Positions 23,336 to 32,335 of a stretch of 64,000 nt of DNA are shown here, piece after piece (position 1 is the stretch's first letter; each line of letters starts with the position of its first letter). The stretch comes from Mesorhizobium sp. M1B.F.Ca.ET.045.04.1.1 (lineage in GTDB: Bacteria; Pseudomonadota; Alphaproteobacteria; Rhizobiales; Rhizobiaceae), in assembly GCF_003952465.1 (NCBI RefSeq), contig NZ_CP034448.1:4131001-4195000 (forward strand). Reading direction: 5' to 3'. The position numbers were made by a program, and so were the translations under genes. The notes below the pieces were generated by a model. It did no database searches. It saw nothing but the letters and a program-made list of their open reading frames with translations, and was not told the origin of the DNA.

Positions 23336-23932
23336 ATGTCGCTCGACGCATTCCTTGCCCTGTTGGTCTATGCCCTCGTGACTTCGATCACGCCGGGGCC
23401 GAACAATCTCATGCTGCTCGCCTCCGGCGTCAATTTCGGTATCGTCAGGACGGTTCCGCACATGCTGGGCATCAGCATCGGCTTTCTGGTCCTGCTGCTG
23501 GCCGTCGGCTTCGGGCTCGGCGCGGTGCTGACGGCGGTTCCGACGCTGCACACGGCGCTGAAGATCGCCGGCGCCGCCTATCTGCTCTACCTCGCCTGGA
23601 AGATCGCCATGTCGCGCTCGATGAGCGACAGAAAAGGAGCGGAGGCGCGGCCGATGCGCTTCATCGACGCCGCCGCGTTTCAGTGGGTCAATCCCAAGGC
23701 GTGGGTGATGGCGATCACCGCCATGGCCGTCTACACCAACCCGGACCACCCCTTCGTCTCGGTGGCGTTGATCTCGATCGCCTTCACCATCGTCAACCTG
23801 CCCAGCGTCTCCGTCTGGGCCGGGTTCGGCACGGCGCTGCGCGTCTTCCTGTCCGATCCCGTGCGCCTGAAATGGTTCAACATCGCCATGGGTGTGCTGC
23901 TGGCGGCGACGCTCTGGCCGATGCTCCGCTAG
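23336..23932 (+). CDS. LysE/RhtB family amino acid exporter
   Basis: Inner-membrane exporter of about six helices. It is 198 residues with GGGAGG eight bases before the ATG. The family signature near the N-terminus is SITPGPNNLMLLASGVNFG, followed by GISIGFLVLLLAVGFGLG and FQWVNPKAWVMAITA. LysE members export amino acids or related metabolites. Lying just behind ilvIH, it could export branched-chain amino acids, but that is inference from position only. Confidence 0.88.
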   Translation: MSLDAFLALLVYALVTSITPGPNNLMLLASGVNFGIVRTVPHMLGISIGFLVLLLAVGFGLGAVLTAVPTLHTALKIAGAAYLLYLAWKIAMSRSMSDRKGAEARPMRFIDAAAFQWVNPKAWVMAITAMAVYTNPDHPFVSVALISIAFTIVNLPSVSVWAGFGTALRVFLSDPVRLKWFNIAMGVLLAATLWPMLR

Positions 23933-24073
23933 GGTCTGTCGAGATTCAGGTGAGGCCGGCCTGCGAATGGCGGCTTCCTGCGCTTCCGGTGCTCACGTAC
24001 TTTGAGTACGCTCCGCTCCGGTTCTCGGAAACCACCATTCTCGACTCGTCCTGACCTGAATCTCAACAGACCC
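23932..24073. repeat. Palindromic intergenic element (family C, copy 3)
   Basis: Long inverted ends: GGGTCTGTCGAGATTCAGGT at the left, and ACCTGAATCTCAACAGACCC (24054-24073) at the right, with one mismatch. The interior has GTACTTTGAGTAC and CGCTTCCGGTGC palindromes. It begins in the lysE stop codon. The ends match those of 1087-1353. The rest of the gap to 24290 shows nothing recognisable. Confidence 0.75.
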
Positions 24074-24290
24074 AGGCTCATTTTCAACCTGATGCGAGGG
24101 GCCGGCACGGCACGTTAGCTGGCTGCACAGCGATTGTGCAGTGCACATTAAATCTTCGTAATGGCGCGTTTTGGCCCTTTTCCGCCAAAGCCTTGCCCTA
24201 TCTATTCGGCGAAAATCGCGGCAAGGCGCCGTGAATCGAGCTAGAATAAGACCACCGGGTTCGGCGTGTCTGGTAGAGGGCATGGTGTCG

Positions 24291-25568
24291 ATGCGCGGAA
24301 AAATCGCTCTTGCAGTCGTTGCGCTGGCCTGCCTGGCAGGTGGCGGCCTCTACTTTTCGCCTGCGACCTTGGGCAAGGTCCAGCAATTAATTTCGGGCCA
24401 GCAGGCCGGCGCGGCCAGTGCCGACAAGACGGCAAAGGCATCGGACAATCCGAAGGGCGGCGGCAGTGGCGGCGCGCGTTCGGCCTCGATCCTTTCTGCA
24501 ACTGCGACGACCGCCGATTTTCCGATCCGCCGCTACGCCATCGGCTTCGTCTCCTCGCCATCGGTGGTCAGCGTGAATGCCCGTGTCTCCAGCCAGATCG
24601 TATCGATCGCCGTCAAGGACGGGCAGATGGTCAAGGCCGGCGATCTTCTCTTCTCGCTCGATGACCGCGCTCTGAAAGCCCAACTCGCCAAGGACCAGGC
24701 GACGCTCGTCAAGGACCAGGCGATGCTGGTCAGCGCCGCGGGCGACCTCCAGCGCGCCAAGGACCTCGTCGCCAAGCAGGCCGGCACGCAGCAGACCTAC
24801 GATCAGGCGCTGGCGGCGCAAAAGGCTGCTGCCGCGACCATTGACGCCGACAAGGCGACGATCGATTCCGACACCGTGCAGTTGAGCTATGCGACCATCA
24901 CCGCGCCGATCTCCGGCAGGCTGGGAGCGGTCAACGTATCCGTCGGCGATCTCGTCACCACCAGCAACGGCAACTCAAGCAGCACGACGCCGCTTGTCAC
25001 CATCACGCAGATGGACCCGCTGCAGGTGAATTTCACTTTGCCGGAGAGCAATCTGGCGCTGCTGCACAAGGCGCTGGCGAACCCGCAGCAGGGCGCCGTC
25101 ACCTTGATCAAGGACGGCGACCCGACGCCGATCGGCAAGGGCACGCTCGACTTCGTCGATTCCAGCGTCGACACCGCATCCGGCACCATCGCCACACGGG
25201 CGAGCATACCGAATTCCGATCTTTCGCTTTGGCCCGGCCAGTATGTGAACGTCGTGCTCGACGCCGGAACGATGCCGCAGATGACGTCGGTCCCGACGGT
25301 CGCTGTGCAGCCCAGCCAGAAGGGCTCCTTCGTCTATGTGGTCAAGCCCGACAACACCGTCGAGATGCGGCCGGTCCAGGTCGCGCTGACGGAGGGCGAA
25401 AACAGCGCCATCAGCCAGGGGCTGAAGAGCGGTGAAAAGGTCGTCGTCGAAGGCCAGACCAGGCTGAAGGACGGCGCCGCCGTCCACGAAGGCAAGGCCG
25501 CCGGCAACGGCGGTCAGGTCGCCCCCAAGGTCGCGGAAGCCGACAAGGCGGGCCAGGCGCGGCCATGA
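24291..25568 (+). CDS. RND efflux periplasmic adaptor (membrane fusion protein)
   Basis: Links the inner-membrane RND pump to an outer-membrane channel. It is 425 residues from the ATG at 24291, chosen because GAGGG ends 10 bases upstream; an ATG at 24282 is too close to it. An N-terminal membrane anchor (ALAVVALACLAGGGLYFSP) is followed by a lipoyl half (ARVSSQIVSIAVKDGQMVKAGDLLFSLDD), a helical hairpin rich in Ala/Lys/Asp, the second lipoyl half (ATITAPISGRLGAVNVSVGD) and beta-barrel domains. The stop overlaps the pump start (ATGA). No outer-membrane TolC-like gene or regulator is adjacent. Confidence 0.9.
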   Translation: MRGKIALAVVALACLAGGGLYFSPATLGKVQQLISGQQAGAASADKTAKASDNPKGGGSGGARSASILSATATTADFPIRRYAIGFVSSPSVVSVNARVSSQIVSIAVKDGQMVKAGDLLFSLDDRALKAQLAKDQATLVKDQAMLVSAAGDLQRAKDLVAKQAGTQQTYDQALAAQKAAAATIDADKATIDSDTVQLSYATITAPISGRLGAVNVSVGDLVTTSNGNSSSTTPLVTITQMDPLQVNFTLPESNLALLHKALANPQQGAVTLIKDGDPTPIGKGTLDFVDSSVDTASGTIATRASIPNSDLSLWPGQYVNVVLDAGTMPQMTSVPTVAVQPSQKGSFVYVVKPDNTVEMRPVQVALTEGENSAISQGLKSGEKVVVEGQTRLKDGAAVHEGKAAGNGGQVAPKVAEADKAGQARP

Positions 25569-28500
25569 TCTCCGAATTCTGCATACGCAGGCCCGTCGCC
25601 ACGCTGCTGATGTCGTTCGCCCTCGTATTGGGCGGTATCTTTGCCTACAAGTTCCTGCCGGTGGCGGCGCTGCCGAGCGCCGAATTCCCGGTGGTCAACG
25701 TCTCGGCCCAGCTGCCCGGCGCTTCGCCGGAAACCATGGCGACGTCGGTGGCGACACCGCTGATCAAGCAGTTCTCCACCATCGCCGGCATCGATTCGAT
25801 CTCGACCACAAACTCGCTCGGCCAGACCTCGATCGCCATCCAGTTCGTGCTCAACCGGGACATCGACGCGGCGGCTGCGGACGTGCAGGCCGCGATCGCG
25901 CGCACGCAAAGATCGCTGCCGCCGGAGATGACCGCGCCGCCGAGTTATCGAAAGGTCAATCCGGCCGACGCGCCGATCCTTCTGATGTCGCTGGTCAGCG
26001 ACACGGTTCCGCTGACCGACCTCGACGCATTCGCCGAGAACGTGATCTCGCCATCGCTGTCGACCATTGACGGCGTGGCGCAGGTGTCGATCTTCGGCCA
26101 GCAGAAATATGCGGTGCGTATCCAGATCGATCCGACCGCGCTCGCCGCGCGCGGCATCTCGATCGATCAGCTGCAGGCGGCCATCGCGTCGGCGAACAGC
26201 AACACACCGCTCGGCGTGCTGCAGAACAACAAGCAGCAACTCACCATCACCGCCAATACCCAGCTCGACAACGCCGCCGGGTTCTCCGACCTGATCATCG
26301 CCACCAAGAACGGCCACCCGGTGCGGCTGGGCGAGGTGACGCGCGTCGTCGATTCGGTGCAGACCACGACCACCGCAAGTTGGTACGATGGTACCCGCGC
26401 GATAATCATGGCCGTGCAGCGCCAGCCTGATGCCAACACTGTCGACGTCGTCGACAAGGTCAAGGCAATGCTGCCCTCCTTCCAGGACCAGATGCCGGCG
26501 GCGGCCTCGATCAAGCTGCTCAACGACCGCTCGACCTCGATCCGCCAGGCCGTCGACGACGTGCAGTTCACGCTGTTGTTGACCATCGCCCTGGTGGTGA
26601 TGGTGATCTTCGTATTCCTGCGCAGGGTAACGGCGACGATCATCCCGGCGGTGGCGGTGCCGATCTCGCTGATCGCCACGCTTGGCGCGATGTTCCTGTT
26701 CGGCTTCTCGATCGACAACATCTCGTTGATGGGATTGACGCTTGCGGTCGGCCTGGTCGTCGACGATGCGATCGTCATGCTCGAAAACATCTTCCGCCAC
26801 ATGGAGGAGGACGGGCTGTCGGCCTTCGACGCTTCGCTCAAGGGTGCGCGCGAGATCGGCTTCACCATCATCTCGATCTCGATCTCGCTAGTGGCGGTGT
26901 TCATCCCCGTGCTTCTGATGGGTGGCGTCATCGGCCGCATCTTCAACGAATTCGCGGTCGTGGTGACGGTCGCCATCCTGGCGTCGATGTTCGTGTCGCT
27001 GACGCTGACGCCGATGCTGTGCTCGCGGCTGCTGTCGGTGACCAAGGCCGACCGCGAGGCGCATAGCGAAAGCCACGGCCATGACCTCTTCACGCGCGGC
27101 TACATCTGGCTGCTCAGCTTCTGCCTGCGGCACTCCTTCTTCGTGTTCCTCGTCTTCATCGGCACGGCGGCGGCGTCGGTCTGGCTGATCCAAGCCTCGC
27201 CGAAGGGCTTCTTCCCGCAGGAGGATATCGGCCAAATTTCGGTGACGACGATGGCCCGGCAGGACATCTCCTTCGACGCCATGGTGAAGCTGCAGGGCCA
27301 GGTGGCGAACGTCTTCGCGCATTCGCCTTACGTTGCGCATGTGGCCTGGTCGGCCGGTAGCGGCAACAACGCGCTGAACCAGGGCCAGCTCTACGTGCAG
27401 CTGAAGGCCAAGGATCAGAGGCCCAACATCGAGAAGGTGCTTTCGGACCTGCGGCGGCAGCTGGCGGGCGTCGCGGGCATCGAGACCTATATGCAGCCGG
27501 TGCAGAATCTGCGGCTCGGCTCGCGCTCGTCCGCCAGCGCCTACCAGCTCGTGGTCCAGGGCCTCGATACCGGCCAGACCGATATCTGGGCGCAGAAGCT
27601 CGATGACGCGATGGCGGCGGACCACACGACCTTTACCGACGTCACCAGCGATCTGCAGAACAATGCCCTGCAGGCGAGCCTGGTCGTCGACCGCGACAAG
27701 GCCGCTCAGCTCGGTATCGACACCAGCACGCTGCGCTCGGCCCTCTATGGCGGTTTCGGCACCGATCAGGTCTCAACCATTTTTGGCTCGGCCGACAGCT
27801 ATGAAGTCATCACAGAGCTCGACCCGAAGATTGCATGGTCGCCCGAGCGGATGCTGGCCATCCAGGTGAGGACGGCGAGCGGCAGCCTCGTGCCGCTCGG
27901 CGCTTTCGCCCATGTCGATCGCACGGCAGGCGCGCTGACCGTCAACCAACTCGGCCAGTTGCCGGCGGTGACGATCTCCTACAACCTGCCGCAGGGCGTG
28001 TCGCTCGGCGACACCGTGACACGCATCGACCAGTTGAAAGAGCAGATCGGCATGCCGAAGGCGATCTCGACCAGCTTCGCCGGCACCGCCAAGACCTTCC
28101 AGGATTCGCTCGCCAACCAGGGCCTGCTGATCGGCGGCGCGATCCTGACGATCTACATCGTGCTCGGCATGCTCTATGAGAGCTTCATCCATCCGCTCAC
28201 CATCCTCACCGGCCTGCCGTCGGCGGTGCTGGGCGCGGTGCTGGCGCTGCGCTTCGCCGGCATGGACCTCTCGGTCATCGCGGTGATCGGCATCCTGATG
28301 CTGATCGGCATCGTCAAGAAGAACGGCATCATGATGGTCGACGTAGCGCTGGAGCTCAGGCGACAGGGCATGTCAGCCAAAGATTCTATCCATAAAGCCT
28401 GCCTGATGCGCTTCCGGCCGATCATGATGACGACGCTGGCAGCGCTGATGGGCACGTTCCCGATCGCGCTCGGCACCGGCGCCAGCGCCGAACTGCGCCA

Positions 28501-28723
28501 GCCGCTCGGCGTCGCCGTGGTCGGCGGCCTGCTCGCCTCGCAGGCGCTCACGCTGTTCGTCACGCCTGTGATTTACGTCTACTTCGAAAACTTCTCCGGC
28601 TGGCTGCTCGGCTTCTCGTCGAAGAAGAGCCGGCCGGCGTTGCACGCGGTCGAGCCTGCCGATCAGCCCTCGCTGTTCGATTCCGAGGAAGAAGCCGAAC
28701 CGAAAAAGGTGGCCGCCGAATAG
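25565..28723 (+). CDS. RND family efflux transporter permease
   Basis: Proton-driven tripartite exporter subunit. It is 1052 residues, with the normal 12-helix, two-large-loop layout. The N-terminal helix reads FCIRRPVATLLMSFALVLGG. The proton-relay Asp pair is in VGLVVDDAIVMLENIF near residue 400. The second-half signature GIVKKNGIMMVDVALELRRQ is typical of the hydrophobe/amphiphile (HAE1) group. Substrate unknown; multidrug or phenolic export is usual. There is no linked regulator. Confidence 0.92.
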   Translation: MISEFCIRRPVATLLMSFALVLGGIFAYKFLPVAALPSAEFPVVNVSAQLPGASPETMATSVATPLIKQFSTIAGIDSISTTNSLGQTSIAIQFVLNRDIDAAAADVQAAIARTQRSLPPEMTAPPSYRKVNPADAPILLMSLVSDTVPLTDLDAFAENVISPSLSTIDGVAQVSIFGQQKYAVRIQIDPTALAARGISIDQLQAAIASANSNTPLGVLQNNKQQLTITANTQLDNAAGFSDLIIATKNGHPVRLGEVTRVVDSVQTTTTASWYDGTRAIIMAVQRQPDANTVDVVDKVKAMLPSFQDQMPAAASIKLLNDRSTSIRQAVDDVQFTLLLTIALVVMVIFVFLRRVTATIIPAVAVPISLIATLGAMFLFGFSIDNISLMGLTLAVGLVVDDAIVMLENIFRHMEEDGLSAFDASLKGAREIGFTIISISISLVAVFIPVLLMGGVIGRIFNEFAVVVTVAILASMFVSLTLTPMLCSRLLSVTKADREAHSESHGHDLFTRGYIWLLSFCLRHSFFVFLVFIGTAAASVWLIQASPKGFFPQEDIGQISVTTMARQDISFDAMVKLQGQVANVFAHSPYVAHVAWSAGSGNNALNQGQLYVQLKAKDQRPNIEKVLSDLRRQLAGVAGIETYMQPVQNLRLGSRSSASAYQLVVQGLDTGQTDIWAQKLDDAMAADHTTFTDVTSDLQNNALQASLVVDRDKAAQLGIDTSTLRSALYGGFGTDQVSTIFGSADSYEVITELDPKIAWSPERMLAIQVRTASGSLVPLGAFAHVDRTAGALTVNQLGQLPAVTISYNLPQGVSLGDTVTRIDQLKEQIGMPKAISTSFAGTAKTFQDSLANQGLLIGGAILTIYIVLGMLYESFIHPLTILTGLPSAVLGAVLALRFAGMDLSVIAVIGILMLIGIVKKNGIMMVDVALELRRQGMSAKDSIHKACLMRFRPIMMTTLAALMGTFPIALGTGASAELRQPLGVAVVGGLLASQALTLFVTPVIYVYFENFSGWLLGFSSKKSRPALHAVEPADQPSLFDSEEEAEPKKVAAE

Positions 28724-28769
28724 AGCATGATCCCGAAAAGTTGCAGACTTTTCGGAGAAGACCGTGCTT
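28722..28769. repeat. Palindromic intergenic repeat (family A, copy 2)
   Basis: AGAGCATGATCCCGAAAAG, then loop, then CTTTTCGG (28748-28755), ending near GTGCTT. It begins within the TAG stop of the RND pump gene and may serve as its 3' end. Same family as 7410, 42846 and 47365. Confidence 0.7.
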
Positions 28770-28851
28770 CAAAAACAAAAATCCAGGCCGCCGCCGCTTG
28801 GCCCAAGGTCTCGTGCTTGCGGCATCGTGCCGGCGATCCTAGTCTGGTGTC

Positions 28852-29457
28852 ATGTCCCACGATCATGACCACGACAACGAGCTCGATCCGTTCGCGGCGC
28901 GCGTGCGCGCGCTGGAGACGATCCTCACCGAAAAAGGCCTGATCGATCCGTCGGCCATCGACGTCATCGTCGACACCTACGAGACGAAGATCGGTCCGCG
29001 CAACGGCGCCAGTGTGGTGGCGAAGGCCTGGAACGATCCGGCTTATGCCGAGTGGCTGAAACGCGACGCGACGGCGGCGATCGGATCGCTCGGCTATACC
29101 GGCCGCCAGGGCGAGCACATGCAGGCCGTCTTCAACACGAAGGACACGCACAACCTGGTCGTCTGCACGCTCTGCTCCTGCTATCCGTGGTCGGTGCTGG
29201 GCCTGCCGCCGGTCTGGTACAAGGCGCCGCCCTACCGCTCGCGGGCGGTGATCGACCCGCGCGGCGTGCTCCAGGAGTTCGGGCTGGCGCTGCCGGTGGA
29301 CAAGAAGATCCGCGTCTGGGATTCGACGGCGGAGCTTCGCTATCTGGTGGTGCCGATGCGGCCGAAGGGCACCGAAGGCTGGAGCGAGGAACAGCTCGCC
29401 GGCCTGGTCAGCCGCGACGCGATGATCGGCACGGCGCTGGCGAAGGAGCCTGAATGA
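28852..29457 (+). CDS. nthA: Nitrile hydratase, alpha subunit (cobalt type)
   Basis: Hydrates nitriles to amides. It is 201 residues. The metal-binding claw is VCTLCSCYPW with C105, C108 and C110. Thr between the first two Cys is the mark of cobalt enzymes (iron enzymes have Ser there). The sequence continues SVLGLPPVWYKAPPYRSRAV, the usual family block. The N-terminus is a polar HDHDHDNE stretch that might carry metal. The stop overlaps the beta-subunit ATG (ATGA). No amidase gene follows within the window, so the fate of the amide is unclear. Confidence 0.94.
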   Translation: MSHDHDHDNELDPFAARVRALETILTEKGLIDPSAIDVIVDTYETKIGPRNGASVVAKAWNDPAYAEWLKRDATAAIGSLGYTGRQGEHMQAVFNTKDTHNLVVCTLCSCYPWSVLGLPPVWYKAPPYRSRAVIDPRGVLQEFGLALPVDKKIRVWDSTAELRYLVVPMRPKGTEGWSEEQLAGLVSRDAMIGTALAKEPE

Positions 29458-30113
29458 ACGGGCCGCAGGATCTCGGCGGGCAGATGGGTTTCGGGCCGGT
29501 CGCGCCCGAAATGGACGAGCCCTATTTCCACGCCGAATGGGAAAAGCGCGCGCTCGGCGTAACGCTTACCGCCGGCGCCATGGGCGCCTGGAACATCGAC
29601 GAGAGCCGGCATGCGCGGGAATCCCTGCATCCGGCCGACTATTACGCGTCGAGCTACTATCAGATCTGGATCAAGGCGCTGGAAGTGCTTCTGAAGCGCC
29701 ATGGCTTCATCACGCAGAGCGACCTCACGGCCGGCAAGGCGGTTGATCCGGCGGCGACACCCAAGCGCGTTCTGAGGGCTGTGGACGTGCCGGCCGTGCT
29801 CGCCAAGGGCGGGCCGTGCGACCGGCCGGTCGCCGCGCCGGCGCGCTTCCGGACGGGCGACCGCGTGCGGACGAAGAATTTCAATCCGACCGGCCACACG
29901 CGCCTGCCGCGCTATGCGCGCGGCAAGAGCGGGACGATCGAGGCCGTGCGCGACGGCTTCGTGTTCCCCGACAGCAATGCGCGTGGCAAGGGCGAGAACC
30001 CGCAATGGGTCTACACCGTGGTTTTCGACGGGGCCGAGATCTGGGGCGAGGACGCCGACCCGACGCTTGCTGTCTCGATCGATGCCTGGGAGAGCTATCT
30101 TGAGCCAGCCTGA
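29454..30113 (+). CDS. nthB: Nitrile hydratase, beta subunit
   Basis: It is 219 residues, partner of the alpha subunit in the active heterotetramer. The start MNGPQDLGGQMGFGPV is the typical NHase beta opening; the C-terminal SH3-like barrel has RFRTGDRVRTKNFNPTGHTR, LPRYARGKSGTIEAVRDG and VYTVVFDGAEIWG. The Arg residues in PRYARGKSG contact the alpha claw in known structures. It overlaps its neighbours on both sides. Confidence 0.93.
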   Translation: MNGPQDLGGQMGFGPVAPEMDEPYFHAEWEKRALGVTLTAGAMGAWNIDESRHARESLHPADYYASSYYQIWIKALEVLLKRHGFITQSDLTAGKAVDPAATPKRVLRAVDVPAVLAKGGPCDRPVAAPARFRTGDRVRTKNFNPTGHTRLPRYARGKSGTIEAVRDGFVFPDSNARGKGENPQWVYTVVFDGAEIWGEDADPTLAVSIDAWESYLEPA

Positions 30114-30450
30114 GCCCAGACTGCCGGACGGCTTCGATAATCCGGTGTTTGCAGAGCCTTGGCAGGCGCAGGCTTTCGCCATGACGGTCGCGCTGCACGA
30201 CAAGGGCCTGTTCTCGTGGAGCGAATGGGCGGAGGTCCTGTCCGCAGAGGTGAAGCAGCCGGCGGCCGCGAGCGACGGACACGACTATTACGAGCATTGG
30301 CTGGCGGCTCTGGAAAAGCTGCTGTCGGCAAGGGGTGTTGCCGGCAAAGGCGAGGTCGACGCGCTGGCGGCCGCCTGGGAGCGTGCCGCGCATGCGACCC
30401 CGCACGGCAAGCCTATCCTGCTGGAAAACGATCCTGGGCCCGGCCGGTAG
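30100..30450 (+). CDS. Nitrile hydratase accessory/activator protein
   Basis: It is 116 residues from a TTG start at 30100 that overlaps the end of the beta-subunit gene by 14 bases; GGGAGAGC lies just upstream. It reads SQPEPRLPDGFDNPVFAEPW, then QAFAMTVALHDKGLFSWSEWAEVL, YYEHWLAALEKLL. This resembles the N-terminal part of beta subunits and the small activators that load cobalt into the alpha subunit by subunit swapping. Gene order alpha-beta-activator is usual for cobalt enzymes. Start codon choice is moderately sure. Confidence 0.82.
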   Translation: MSQPEPRLPDGFDNPVFAEPWQAQAFAMTVALHDKGLFSWSEWAEVLSAEVKQPAAASDGHDYYEHWLAALEKLLSARGVAGKGEVDALAAAWERAAHATPHGKPILLENDPGPGR

Positions 30451-30589
30451 CTCAGGGTTTTGTTCCCTTTACGTTCCTGTGTCCGCCTGGTAGCGTGCCA
30501 AGCCTGTAGTAAATGAGATCGTCACCGGCGAGGCTGGCGATGGGACGGCCAATCTTGTATTTCGCTCGCGAATCCGGTCTGTCGCGCTG

Positions 30590-31717
30590 ATGGAATTCTC
30601 TCCCCAACAGGACGAGGCTTTGAAGGCGGTCGGCCGCTGGCTGAAGGACGGCCGGCCGCAGGTCTTTCGCCTGTTCGGCTATGCCGGCACCGGCAAGACG
30701 ACGCTGGCGCGCTATTTCGCCGAACATGTCGACGGGCAGGTGCAGTTCGCCGCCTTCACCGGCAAGGCGGCGCAGGTGCTGCGCTCGAAGGGAGCGACCA
30801 ACGCCCGCACCATCCACTCGCTGATCTACCGGCCGCGCGGCGAGGAATCAGTCGAGGACGAGGTGACCGGTAAGACCTCGATGTCGCCGACCTTCGCGCT
30901 CAACCGGCAAAGCCCGATCGCCCGCGCCAAGCTGGTCGTGATCGACGAATGCTCGATGGTCGACGAGCAGCTTGGCCGCGACCTGATGAGTTTTGGGACG
31001 CCGATCCTGGTGCTGGGCGATCCGGCCCAGCTGCCGCCAATCTCGGGCGGCGGCTTCTTCACCGAGCATGAGCCTGATGTGCTGTTGACCGAGATCCACC
31101 GCCAGGCGCGCGACAATCCGATCCTCCGCCTCGCCCTCGACGTGCGCGAGGGCCGCGAATTCATGCATGGCGACTACGGCACGGCGCAGGTGATCGGCAG
31201 GGAAGGCGTCAACCAGGAACTCGTGCTGAAGGCCGACCAGGTGCTGGTCGGTACCAACCGCACCCGGCGGCGCTATAACCAGCGCCTGCGCGAACTCAAA
31301 GGGTTCAATGCCGACTATCCGCAGGCCGGCGACAAGCTGGTTTGCCTGCGCAACGATCCGGCCAAGGGGCTGCTCAACGGCTCGCTGTGGAAGGTGATGA
31401 CCTCGTCGCGGGAGACGGTTAAGCCCGGCATCAACCTGCTGGTCTCGCCGGAAGAGGACGATCCCGACCGCGGCGTCGCCAAGATCAAGCTGCTGAAGGC
31501 GGCGTTCGAGGATCCGGACGCCGAAATCCCCTGGCAGCAGAAGAAGCGGTTCGACGATTTCGACTATGGCTATGCGCTGACGGTACACAAGGCGCAAGGC
31601 TCGCAGTGGAACGACGTCGTACTGTTCGACGAGAGCTGGGCGTTCAAGGAGACGCGGCAGCGCTGGCTCTACACCGCCATCACCCGCGCGGCCGAGCGGC
31701 TGACGATCGTCCGCTAG
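30590..31717 (+). CDS. ATP-dependent DNA helicase, SF1B (RecD/Dda-like)
   Basis: It is 375 residues. Motif I is LFGYAGTGKTTLARYF, motif II VVIDECSMVDEQL, motif III LVLGDPAQLPPISGGGFF, motif IV near LTEIHRQARDNPI, and motif VI LYTAITRAAERLTIV, with YGYALTVHKAQGSQWNDVVL (motif V/SH3 region) before it. The protein is compact, close in size to T4 Dda, with no RecD2 N-terminal extension. Not linked to recB/recC. It may act in stalled-fork or recombination repair, but no partner is seen nearby. Confidence 0.88.
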   Translation: MEFSPQQDEALKAVGRWLKDGRPQVFRLFGYAGTGKTTLARYFAEHVDGQVQFAAFTGKAAQVLRSKGATNARTIHSLIYRPRGEESVEDEVTGKTSMSPTFALNRQSPIARAKLVVIDECSMVDEQLGRDLMSFGTPILVLGDPAQLPPISGGGFFTEHEPDVLLTEIHRQARDNPILRLALDVREGREFMHGDYGTAQVIGREGVNQELVLKADQVLVGTNRTRRRYNQRLRELKGFNADYPQAGDKLVCLRNDPAKGLLNGSLWKVMTSSRETVKPGINLLVSPEEDDPDRGVAKIKLLKAAFEDPDAEIPWQQKKRFDDFDYGYALTVHKAQGSQWNDVVLFDESWAFKETRQRWLYTAITRAAERLTIVR

Positions 31718-31722
31718 TCCGC

Positions 31723-32127
31723 TTACCCTTCTGGCCTCGCGCCGAGCCATCGCCAGGCGGCGGCTTCGTCATCACTGTCGAAATGCCTGAACTCGAATGG
31801 CAAAGCCTTCGGAAAGAGGCCTCCGACAAAGGATGCCCAGCGCGGTTCGCCGATAGCCGCGCAGCGGACGACATGGTCCAAAGCATCGGCCAAACCTTGT
31901 CGGATCGTCTTTTCCGAAATATTGGCCCAATCGACGCTCTCCTCGTCGGTCAATCTGACCAGCACGTCGATCCTCGGATGCAGGGCATAGGCCGCTTCGA
32001 GCAGGCCGAACAGGTTTTCCGCGTCCGCCGGCGAAACATCTCCAACGACGTCGATGGCAAAAAGCGCGTCGCGATTGGTCTCGATGCGGCGTATCGCTGG
32101 CACGGCTTCGAGAAAATTCACTGGCAA
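31723..32127 (-). CDS. STAS/SpoIIAA-like domain protein
   Basis: It is 134 residues. It begins MPVNFLEAVPAIRRIETNRD and has FAIDVVGDVSPADAENLFGL, LVRLTDEESVDWANIS and PFEFRHFDSDDEAAAWRWLG, the last being a SpoIIAA-like C-terminal block (FDSDDEAAAWRWL) seen in single-domain STAS/SEC14-like proteins. No kinase or anti-sigma partner lies nearby. The function is not known. It is convergent with the helicase gene, five bases between stops. Confidence 0.7.
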   Translation of the reverse strand: MPVNFLEAVPAIRRIETNRDALFAIDVVGDVSPADAENLFGLLEAAYALHPRIDVLVRLTDEESVDWANISEKTIRQGLADALDHVVRCAAIGEPRWASFVGGLFPKALPFEFRHFDSDDEAAAWRWLGARPEG

Positions 32128-32270
32128 ATCCTTGCGTTGGCCACCATCTCGCCATCTGGAACACCGGAAACCCTCTATCTGTTCCCTGCAAAGGCGCTAT
32201 AGATGCCCGCCAAATGCCAGGTGGTTCAGCGTTTGACAGAGCTGCTGAGCCGCTGTGAGTATTTGTTCTT

Positions 32271-32320
32271 ACGCAATTCCAGACGGAAAGCCGCTACGCA
32301 CTTTTCCTGGAATTGCTCCA
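32271..32320. repeat. Palindromic intergenic repeat (family B, copy 2)
   Basis: GCAATTCCAG (32273-32282) and CTGGAATTGC (32307-32316) are exact reverse complements. Between them lies GACGGAAAGCCGCTACGC. It ends 16 bases before the pdxJ start. The 208-bp gap otherwise shows nothing. Confidence 0.7.
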
Positions 32321-32335
32321 ACTGGACGCTGGATC

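Noticed and set aside
32255..32335. Upstream extension of pdxJ through the palindromic repeat
   Set aside because: The conserved PdxJ start KLSVNLNAVAML begins right after the ATG at 32336; the extra residues are encoded by a dispersed repeat.
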